The notes beneath the pieces are model-generated. The model was given only the letters and a program-made list of their open reading frames with translations, did no database searches and was not told where the DNA came from. This document shows, in pieces, positions 34,598 to 41,589 of a stretch of 41,589 nucleotides of DNA (positions within the stretch are counted from its first letter, which is position 1; each line of letters starts with the position of its first letter). Origin of the DNA: Streptomyces sp. OfavH-34-F (GTDB lineage: Bacteria; Actinomycetota; Actinomycetes; Streptomycetales; Streptomycetaceae); the NCBI RefSeq assembly GCF_022347745.1, contig NZ_JAKRGC010000023.1:1-41589 (forward strand), read 5' to 3'. The translations under genes were made by a program, and so were the position numbers.

Positions 34598-35458
34598 ATG
34601 AGATCAGGCAGAACCGGCGCCGTGGCCGCGCTCGTGGGGGCGCTGGCCCTCTCGGCGCTCACGGCACCGACGGCGCGGGCCGCCGACACGGGGATCGAGG
34701 TGTCGCGGATCGTCATCAACGGGGGGAAGCCCCTGGTGGTGGGCGCCATGATGAAGGAGGAGCCCGCGGTGACGTTCCGGATCACCCTTCCTCCCGGCTA
34801 CACCACGGAGGACCCCTTCGCGTACGACGGGGAGCCGTTCCTCTACCGCGGGAGCACACCGGCCAGGGGCTACGACGAGGACGGGCTCCGGATGGGGCTC
34901 TACACCTGCTACGAGACGGCCCGCCGGATCGCGGACTGCGAGGGAACCCTCTCGTTCGACCACTTCCAGTACCGGCTGAGGTCCAACAGCGACGCGACGA
35001 CGTGGAAGATCGGCGTCATGAAGCGCCTCTGGAAGGACAGCGGAGGTCTCCTGGCCGAGGAGTACCGGGACACGTCCGCACGCGTCCAGGTCAAGCGCTA
35101 CGCCAAGGCCACCGTCGACGCCGGGCCGGAGCCGGTGAAGAAGGGGAAGCCGATCACCGTGACGGGAAGCCTCAAGCGGGCGGACTGGGTGAAGCACACG
35201 TACACCGGGGTCGCGGACGCGGCGGTCCGGTTGCAGTTCCGGCCGAAGGGGACCACCTCGTACAGCACCGTGAAGACGGTGCGGTCCAGCTCCACGGGCG
35301 CGCTGAAGGCCACCGTCACGGCGACGCTCGACGGTGACTGGCGGTGGAACTTCGCGGGCTGGTCCACCACGGGCGGCGCCGTGTCGTCCGGCGACTACGT
35401 CGATGTGAGCGGTGCCGGCGGGATCGTCCGGAAGATGAGCGCCCACCGGAGCCGGTGA
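34598..35458 (+). CDS. Secreted protein of unknown function
   Basis: 286 residues from the ATG at 34598, with GAGG 5 bases upstream; the frame is open further upstream, but only in the decayed region. A clear Sec signal peptide MRSGRTGAVAALVGALALSALTAPTARA ends before ADTGIEV (AxA cleavage). The mature protein of about 258 residues has two cysteines (CYETARRIADC) and looks like two beta-rich domains. The second (about 165-270: VDAGPEPVKKGKPITVTGSL ... GDWRWNFAGW) resembles an Ig-like repeat with a YAKATVDA start, a pattern common in Streptomyces secreted proteins. No enzyme motif is visible. It converges on argG across a strong terminator. Confidence 0.85.
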   Translation: MRSGRTGAVAALVGALALSALTAPTARAADTGIEVSRIVINGGKPLVVGAMMKEEPAVTFRITLPPGYTTEDPFAYDGEPFLYRGSTPARGYDEDGLRMGLYTCYETARRIADCEGTLSFDHFQYRLRSNSDATTWKIGVMKRLWKDSGGLLAEEYRDTSARVQVKRYAKATVDAGPEPVKKGKPITVTGSLKRADWVKHTYTGVADAAVRLQFRPKGTTSYSTVKTVRSSSTGALKATVTATLDGDWRWNFAGWSTTGGAVSSGDYVDVSGAGGIVRKMSAHRSR

Positions 35459-35470
35459 CGCGGTACGGCG

Positions 35471-35507
35471 AAGGGCCGGGCGCCCCCCTCGGGGGTGCCC
35501 GGCCCTT
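35471..35507. terminator. Bidirectional terminator between the secreted protein and argG
   Basis: AAGGGCCGGGC (35471-35481) pairs with GCCCGGCCCTT (35497-35507). One G-T pair and five further C-G pairs close a CTC loop, 17 pairs in total. It lies 12 bases after the + strand stop and 15 bases from the argG stop, so it can serve both convergent genes. Confidence 0.75.
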
Positions 35508-35522
35508 GCGTGTGCCGGGGGG

Positions 35523-37003
<1,481 letters not shown>

Positions 37004-37039
37004 CGTGGATCGAACAACCCGTGGAAAGAGGCTGCGGGA

Positions 37040-37056
37040 ATACCCCTAGGGGGTAT
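37040..37056 (+). promoter_or_regulatory. CsoR-like copper operator
   Basis: ATACCCCTAGGGGGTAT at 37040-37056 is the G-tract pseudo-palindrome (TACCCC-TA-GGGGTA type) recognised by the copper-sensing repressor CsoR in Streptomyces and other actinobacteria. It lies 67 bases upstream of the ATG of the His-rich DUF4396 gene, where it would cover the promoter. Confidence 0.6.
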
Positions 37057-37122
37057 ACGGTTATGGGTGTGCGGCCGGGACATCCGTCCCGTGACCCGCT
37101 CGCACCGACGGAGGGAAACGCG

Positions 37123-37596
37123 ATGGACCACGCACACGCTCACCACGGCGACCACGCGGGGCACACCTCCTGGCGCATGGCCGCGCAGGCCACCCTCCAC
37201 TGCCTCACCGGCTGCGCCATCGGCGAGATCCTGGGCATGGTGATCGGCACCGCCGCCGGGCTGCACAACGGCGCCACCGTCGCCCTCTCCATCGCCCTGG
37301 CCTTCGTCTTCGGCTACGCGCTCACCATGCGCGGCGTCCTGAAGGCGGACGTGCCCCTGCGGCAGGCCCTCAAGGTGGCGCTCGCCGCCGACACCCTGTC
37401 GATCGCCGTCATGGAGATCATCGACAACACCGTCATGGTGACGATCCCCGGCGCCATGGACGCGGGCCTGTCCAGCCTCCTGTTCTGGGGCGCGCTCGCC
37501 GGCTCGCTGGCCCTCGCCTTCGTGATCACCACACCGTTCAACCGGTGGATGATCGGCCGGGGCAAGGGCCACGCCGTGGTGCACGCCTACCACTGA
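37123..37596 (+). CDS. DUF4396 membrane protein with His-rich N-terminus
   Basis: 157 residues from the ATG at 37123, with GGAGGG 7 bases upstream; a longer in-frame start at 36850 is rejected because it runs through the argG start and the operator. The N-terminus MDHAHAHHGDHAGHTSW is packed with His, followed by about four transmembrane helices. HCLTGCAIGEILGMVIGTAAG (around residue 26-46) is the DUF4396 signature, and MEIIDNTVM is a second conserved piece. It ends in HAVVHAYH. The CsoR-like operator upstream, the His-rich ends and the membrane HCxxGC motif suggest copper handling or transport; this is inference. It ends 13 bases before the convergent DHFR-fold gene. Confidence 0.85.
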   Translation: MDHAHAHHGDHAGHTSWRMAAQATLHCLTGCAIGEILGMVIGTAAGLHNGATVALSIALAFVFGYALTMRGVLKADVPLRQALKVALAADTLSIAVMEIIDNTVMVTIPGAMDAGLSSLLFWGALAGSLALAFVITTPFNRWMIGRGKGHAVVHAYH

Positions 37597-37609
37597 GGGG
37601 CGTACGGGC

Positions 37610-38254
37610 TCACTTGCGCCAGAAGAGGTGGTGCGTCACCCCGCTCGGGCTCGGTACGACGTCCAGGTGGAACCGGTCGCGCAGCTCGTCCGGGGACTCC
37701 CACAGCCGCAGCCCCGACCCCAGCTCCACCGGGGACACCGCCACGTGCAGGGTGTCCACCAGATCCGCGTCCAGGAACTCCCGGACCGTCGTCACCCCGC
37801 CCCCGAGGCGGACGTCCTTGCCCTGCGCCGCCTCGCGCGCCCGGGCGAGGACGTCGGCGGGTTCGCCGGACACGAAGTGGAACGTGGTGTCGGAGAGCGT
37901 GATCGAGGGGCGCTCGTGGTGGGTGAGGACGAACACCGGGGTGTGGAAGGGCGGTTCGTCGCCCCACCAGCCCTGCCACTCGTAGTCCGTCCAGGGTCCG
38001 CGCTGGGGGCCGAACTTGTTGCGGCCCATGATCTCGGCACCGATGTTGTGCGAGAAGTCCCGCGTCATATAGTCGTCCAGACCCCGGCTGCCGCCCGGCT
38101 CGGTCCGGTTGGGCCAGCTCGCCGTCGCCCCGGCCCAGGCGAACATCCTGTCGGGATCGACATGGCCGAAGGGCCGCTCCAGGGTCTGGTCCTCGCCGGC
38201 GGCGACACCGTCCGCCGAGACGTTGAAGTTCTGCACCCGCAGCAACTGGGCCAT
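37610..38254 (-). CDS. RibD C-terminal / dihydrofolate-reductase-fold protein
   Basis: 214 residues from the ATG at 38254, with GGAAGGAA 6 bases upstream (MAQLLRVQNFNVSADGVAAG). The motifs IGAEIMGRNKFG (NADPH-binding region), EWQGWWGDEPPFHTPVFVLTHHERP and the late VRLGGGVTTVREFLDADLVDTLHVAVSPVELGSG identify the RibD-C/DHFR family, in which the glycine-rich GGGxT contacts the nucleotide phosphate. These stand-alone members are NADPH-dependent reductases of unknown substrate; they are neither DHFR nor the full riboflavin RibD. It is transcribed divergently from the PurO-like gene. Confidence 0.88.
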   Translation of the reverse strand: MAQLLRVQNFNVSADGVAAGEDQTLERPFGHVDPDRMFAWAGATASWPNRTEPGGSRGLDDYMTRDFSHNIGAEIMGRNKFGPQRGPWTDYEWQGWWGDEPPFHTPVFVLTHHERPSITLSDTTFHFVSGEPADVLARAREAAQGKDVRLGGGVTTVREFLDADLVDTLHVAVSPVELGSGLRLWESPDELRDRFHLDVVPSPSGVTHHLFWRK

Positions 38255-38360
38255 GGGATTCCTTCCGGTCTTCCGCTGATGACGAAAGGATGACCCATCG
38301 GGCGGCCCCGACTCATCGGCACGCCCCGACGCGACGAAGGAAAAGAACGGACGTGGCACC

Positions 38361-39044
38361 ATGACCGACCTCACCGGCCTGCTCGCCGGCAACCGCTACC
38401 CGGGGCGGGGGGTGCTGTGCGCCCGTACGCTCGCGGGCGACGTGTACGGCGCCTACTTCCTGACGGGCCGCAGCGCCGCGTCCCGCGAGCGCACCCTGCT
38501 GCCGCGGGGCGACGAGCTGGTGGTGGCCCCGGCCGCCGCGACCGAGCACGACGCGCTGCGCCACTACGTCGCCGCCCGGCGGACCGCGGACTGGCTGGTG
38601 TTCGGCAACGGCGAGCAGGTGTCCACCGTCGCGGACCGGCTGGACGCGGGGGCGTCCGCCGCCGACTCGCTCGGCGACCTCTCCTACGAGCCCGACCCGC
38701 CGATCCTCACCTCGCGGATCACCGCGCTCCTCGGCGTACGCGCCCCGCACCCCGTCGTGTTCGGCGCGGCCCGGCCGAGCCGGTCGTCCCGGACCAGCGC
38801 CAACGTGATGACGCTGGCCACCGACGAACTCGCGCCGGGCGACGCCGTCCTGCTGACCACCTACGTGTCGGACGGCGTGGACGTGGCGACGGCCCCGCCG
38901 TACACCGAGGCCCGCACCGGGGCCCGCAGCGCGGCGGAGCTGCTCGACGAGGTGTGGTCCTCGCTCAGCGCCGACCACCGGATCGCCGCCGCCGTGCTCG
39001 ACCCGGCCGAGGGCCCGGCGGGGGCCCTGCTGCGCTCCGCCTGA
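38361..39044 (+). CDS. PurO-like IMP cyclohydrolase family protein
   Basis: 227 residues (MTDLTGLLAGNRYPGRGVLCARTLAGDVYGAYFLTGRSAASRERTLLP). YPGRGV followed by the YFxxGRSxxSRxR block is the hallmark of the archaeal IMP cyclohydrolase PurO (NTN-hydrolase-like fold), which makes IMP from FAICAR. Most bacteria, Streptomyces included, use PurH for this step, so this is either redundant or has another nucleotide substrate. The protein has no signal peptide, so it is cytoplasmic. The ribosome binding site is weak. It is divergent to the DHFR-fold gene and convergent with the MBL gene. Confidence 0.72.
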   Translation: MTDLTGLLAGNRYPGRGVLCARTLAGDVYGAYFLTGRSAASRERTLLPRGDELVVAPAAATEHDALRHYVAARRTADWLVFGNGEQVSTVADRLDAGASAADSLGDLSYEPDPPILTSRITALLGVRAPHPVVFGAARPSRSSRTSANVMTLATDELAPGDAVLLTTYVSDGVDVATAPPYTEARTGARSAAELLDEVWSSLSADHRIAAAVLDPAEGPAGALLRSA

Positions 39045-39075
39045 CGCGAACCGGGCCGGCGGCCGGCCGGGCGTT

Positions 39076-39948
39076 CTACCGGGGCGGTTGTTCCGCCGGG
39101 CCGGTGAGGAGGGAGGCCGCCGCCCGGACCGCCTTGTGGTGGCAGGCGCGGTAGAACGCCCTGGCCCGGTCGGACAGTTCGGCGGTATCCGGGAACACCG
39201 CCTCGAACTCCGGGCCGCCGGCGCGCACGGCGTCCGCGTACCGGCCCGTCAGGCTCGCGAAATAGCGCAGGTTGCGGTCGAGCAGCGCCGGGTCCGTCGT
39301 ACCGCCGTGGCTGGGGAGCACATGGTCCGGCGCCAGGGCCCGCAATTGGTCCAGCGAGGCGGTGAGCCGCGCCAGCGACGACGCGTCGCCCTCCCACAGC
39401 TCGGGCAGCGGGTCCTCGGCGGCGTCCCCGGCCAGGCACACGCGCAGTTCCGGAATCCACACGGCGACGTGGTCCGGGGTGTGGCCCGGGGTGTGCAGGA
39501 GTTCCAGGGTGAGATCGCCGCCGTCCAGGGTCAGCGAGGTGTCGAACGTGACGGTCGGGGCGACCAGCCGCACCCGGGCGAAGCGGTCGTCCGCCGCGCG
39601 CTTGTCGCGCAAGGTCCCCAGCGCCTCCGCCGAACCGGCGCGGGCGGTGGCCGAGCGGTGGCCGATGACCGGCGCCCGCCCCTCGACGGCCGCGTTGCCC
39701 CACACGTGGTCCCAGTCGGCGTGCGTGTTCACGACCAGGAGGGGGCGCCCGGCGGCCTCATCGGCGATCAGGTCCAGGGCCTGCTCGCACAGTTCGGGCG
39801 TGGCGAGGGTGTCGATCAGGGCGACGAACCGCTCCGTGCGGACGACGAAGGCGTCGACCTCGTCCGGTACCCGCAGCGCGAAGATCCGGGGATCGACGCC
39901 GGGCAGCGCCCGCCGGTGGACCCGGGGACGGGCCGGCGGGGCCGTCAC
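39076..39948 (-). CDS. Metallo-beta-lactamase-fold hydrolase
   Basis: 290 residues from a GTG at 39948 whose first bases overlap the stop of the upstream dioxygenase gene (GTGA), so translation is coupled. It has the MBL-fold motif HADWDH at residues 76-81 (the HxHxDH position, with Asp for the middle His), then HTPGHTPDHVAVW (third ligand), CLAGDAAED and VLPSHGG. The first about 30 residues form a loop. Substrate is unknown. Coupling to an IDO-like gene suggests it acts on the dioxygenase product or a related N-acyl/lactone compound, which is inference. Confidence 0.85.
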   Translation of the reverse strand: MTAPPARPRVHRRALPGVDPRIFALRVPDEVDAFVVRTERFVALIDTLATPELCEQALDLIADEAAGRPLLVVNTHADWDHVWGNAAVEGRAPVIGHRSATARAGSAEALGTLRDKRAADDRFARVRLVAPTVTFDTSLTLDGGDLTLELLHTPGHTPDHVAVWIPELRVCLAGDAAEDPLPELWEGDASSLARLTASLDQLRALAPDHVLPSHGGTTDPALLDRNLRYFASLTGRYADAVRAGGPEFEAVFPDTAELSDRARAFYRACHHKAVRAAASLLTGPAEQPPR

Positions 39949-41114
39949 GGCGCGCCGATGCGGTGGGCGCGCACCGTGTCCAGATGGCCCTTGAGGTACC
40001 GCATGAAGGGCGTGCCGCCGGTGCCCACCGAGTTGGAGTTGGCGGCGGACCGCTGCGCCTGCTTGTGCACGTACATCGCCGCGTACCGCAGATGCAGCTC
40101 GCGGAAGTCGGCCATGGCCGCGACGCACGCGTCGTAGGCGTCCACCGCCCCGGCCGGGCGGTGGCGCAGCAGGAAGCCCCGCAGATCGACCCGGGGCCCC
40201 ACCTTCTCGATGAACGCCCGGTGCCCCGGCGGGATGTAGGCGCGCAGCGCGTGCATGTACGCGGCGAGCGGGTCGTCGTCCCCGGCCAGGCCGAGGACCT
40301 CGTCCAGGAACGGGATGATGGCACTCTGCGCGCCGGTCTCACCGCCGAACCGCTGCGGCCTGCCGCCGTAGGCGTCCACGCCCTCGTAGACGAGCCCGTC
40401 CGGCAGCGCCGGGTTGTTGTCCCAGCCGAAGAGGAAACTGCGCACGCGGTGGTAGTAGACGTACGGATCGCAGCGCTCCGGCATCCGCGCCAGCGTGCCG
40501 CTCATCACGCCGAGCCCCGCGGCGACCTCGCCCAGGGCGTGGGCGAGGGCGTCGCCGTCGTCGTCGAGGACGGCGTCCTGCGCGGCGAGCGAGGCGCGGA
40601 GCACCGGCGCCGCGGCGGCCTCGATCGCCACGTGGACCAGTACGAACCAGTCGTCGTCCATCCCCCCGAGGAAGTCCTGGAGCCGGTACAGGTTCCCCAG
40701 CTCGATCCGCGGATCGTCGGTGAGGCGGCCCCAGTTGTGCAGCTGCTGGGTGGCGTACGACAGGATCGGCGGCCGGCCGAGGAGCCCGGCCGCCCGGTGC
40801 CAGGGCACCGCGATGTTCGCCGGGCAGACCGTCGCCGGGACCTCGCCGCCGAAGACGTACGCGTGGCCGAAGTAGGACAGCAGCAGCATGGCCCGCTCGC
40901 GTTCCGCCGGAGCGGTCAGCGTGCCCGGGTCGAGCGGGGCGACACCGGCCAGCAACTCCCGGGCCCGGCCCGCCGCCAGATGCTTCGGCAGCTCCGCGCC
41001 GATCTCGTCCCACTCCGCGAACCGGCCCGGCAGCCGGGTCAGCGGGGCGGCGTCGGGCAGGAAGCCGTTGCGCTCGCTGACCCCGTACTCCTGCGGCGAC
41101 ACCCTGGCGCCCAT
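39945..41114 (-). CDS. Indoleamine 2,3-dioxygenase family protein
   Basis: 389 residues from the ATG at 41114 (GGAG 6 bases upstream). It matches the IDO heme-dioxygenase layout: LLSYFGHAYVFGGE (about residue 83), a helical core, RSFLFGWDNNPALPDGLVYEGV, then FRELHLRYAAMYVHKQA with H341 in the proximal heme-ligand position (RxxHL), and the IDO signature GTGGTPFMRYLKG near 362-370. IDO family enzymes open the indole ring of tryptophan or related indoles to N-formyl products with O2. Streptomyces often use TDO for catabolism, so the substrate may be another indole. It is the first gene of a two-gene operon and is divergent to a MocR-type regulator. Confidence 0.85.
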   Translation of the reverse strand: MGARVSPQEYGVSERNGFLPDAAPLTRLPGRFAEWDEIGAELPKHLAAGRARELLAGVAPLDPGTLTAPAERERAMLLLSYFGHAYVFGGEVPATVCPANIAVPWHRAAGLLGRPPILSYATQQLHNWGRLTDDPRIELGNLYRLQDFLGGMDDDWFVLVHVAIEAAAAPVLRASLAAQDAVLDDDGDALAHALGEVAAGLGVMSGTLARMPERCDPYVYYHRVRSFLFGWDNNPALPDGLVYEGVDAYGGRPQRFGGETGAQSAIIPFLDEVLGLAGDDDPLAAYMHALRAYIPPGHRAFIEKVGPRVDLRGFLLRHRPAGAVDAYDACVAAMADFRELHLRYAAMYVHKQAQRSAANSNSVGTGGTPFMRYLKGHLDTVRAHRIGAP

Positions 41115-41185
41115 GCCGTCTCCACCCTCCGGGACCGGCGCCCCCCACGGCTCGGTACGCCGTCGCCTCGAAGCGCCGAACGCCG

Positions 41186-41222
41186 AAGCTACCCTCGGAA
41201 TGGACCTCGACCAATGGCCAAT
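41186..41222 (-). promoter_or_regulatory. Promoter of the IDO-MBL operon with overlapping direct repeat
   Basis: On the - strand TTGGTC (41214-41209), a 17-base spacer and TAGCTT (41191-41186) form a good promoter, with a leader of about 65 bases to the IDO ATG. The + strand holds a direct repeat CCAAT-GG-CCAAT at 41211-41222, overlapping the -35 box. MocR/PdxR-type regulators typically bind such direct repeats between divergent genes, so this may be the site of the neighbouring regulator. Confidence 0.5.
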
Positions 41223-41238
41223 AGAAGGCAGACCGAAG

Positions 41239-41589
41239 ATGCCACCTGTGGACCGCCCGTTACCCGCCCAACGGGCCAAACCCCATCTGGCCGTGCCGGT
41301 CGCCCTCGACCGCGACGGCGGCCGGCCCCTGGTGGCCCAGCTCGTCGACGCGCTGCGTGAAGCGGTGTTTTCCGGGCTGTTGCCGCCCGGTGAACGGCTC
41401 CCCTCGACCCGTACGCTCGCCCAGGACCTCGCCGTGTCCCGCACGGTGACCGCCGAGGCGTACACCCGGCTGGAGGCCGAAGGGCTCCTGGCGGGCCGCA
41501 CCGGCTCCGGCACCTACGTCGCGCGGCTCAACCGGGCGGCCAGACGGGTGGGCGCGACCCCGGCGACCCCGGCGGCCCCGGCCCCGGCC
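41239..41589 (+). CDS. MocR/PdxR-type GntR regulator, N-terminal part (partial)
   Basis: 117 codons, open to the end of the window (MPPVDRPLPAQRAKPHLAVP...). The visible part is a GntR winged-helix domain: QLVDALREAVFSGLLPPGERLPSTRTLAQDLAVSRTVTAEAYTRLEAEGLLAGRTGSGTYVA (about residues 34-96). An Ala/Pro-rich linker then begins (GATPATPAAPAPA). The linker and the LVAQL...LPSTRxLA pattern fit the MocR subfamily, whose C-terminus is an aminotransferase-like PLP-binding domain, but that part lies beyond the window. It is divergent from the IDO-like operon and probably regulates it. Confidence 0.8.
   Translation, partial: MPPVDRPLPAQRAKPHLAVPVALDRDGGRPLVAQLVDALREAVFSGLLPPGERLPSTRTLAQDLAVSRTVTAEAYTRLEAEGLLAGRTGSGTYVARLNRAARRVGATPATPAAPAPA

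Noticed and set aside
39045..39075. Terminator between the PurO-like and MBL genes
   Set aside because: The CCGGGCCGGC/GGCCGGCCGG repeats are G+C-rich but do not form one clean stem, and the arms match better in offset registers. It may still function, but I would not call it from sequence alone.

Overview
The window is high-GC actinobacterial DNA, most likely a Streptomyces chromosome. The evidence is the strong G/C third-position bias, the many GTG starts, HrdB-like promoters, and ribosomal proteins that read almost residue for residue like the Streptomyces S10-spc-alpha cluster. It opens inside the 3' end of rpsC and closes inside a MocR-type regulator gene.

Positions 1-13013 are the core cluster on the + strand: rpsC(partial)-rplP-rpmC-rpsQ / rplN-rplX-rplE-rpsZ-rpsH-rplF-rplR-rpsE-rpmD-rplO / secY-adk / map / infA-rpmJ-rpsM-rpsK / rpoA-rplQ / truA. 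Many junctions are start/stop overlaps. Strong G+C hairpins sit at the rplO-secY, adk-map, rpsK-rpoA, rpoA-rplQ and rplQ-truA joints and could set stoichiometry or allow internal promoters. Positions 13024-22082 continue with conserved genes: a membrane-anchored protein of unknown function (-), an ABC-F ATPase (+), rplM-rpsI (+) with its own promoter and a structured leader, glmM (+), then on the - strand a PH-like membrane protein, a DUF389 membrane protein and coaA.

Positions 22146-34597 are accessory. A secreted DNRLRE/FG-GAP protein (-) faces a very large secreted RHS/YD-repeat protein (+, about 2450 residues) that carries a ricin-B lectin block before its RHS core and a variable C-terminal tip. 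The tip is less G/C-biased and ends in a small domain with a GHG...HWAAC pattern. Its stop codon overlaps the start of a 198-residue gene that is the obvious immunity candidate. Behind this pair lies about 0.9 kb of decayed DNA: a fragment of a tyrosine-recombinase 3' end fused directly to a frameshifted copy of the 3' end of argG. The intact argG lies about 1.7 kb away in the same orientation, so the region looks like the scar of an integrative element or a segmental duplication.

Positions 34598-41589 hold a secreted protein of unknown function, argG with a promoter overlapped by ARG-box-like repeats, a His-rich DUF4396 membrane protein behind a CsoR-like copper operator, a RibD/DHFR-fold protein, a PurO-like IMP cyclohydrolase homologue, and a translationally coupled indoleamine-2,3-dioxygenase-like / metallo-beta-lactamase-fold pair transcribed divergently from the partial MocR gene. 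The most interesting items are the RHS toxin-immunity pair with its degenerate mobile-element scar, and the IDO/MBL/MocR unit.
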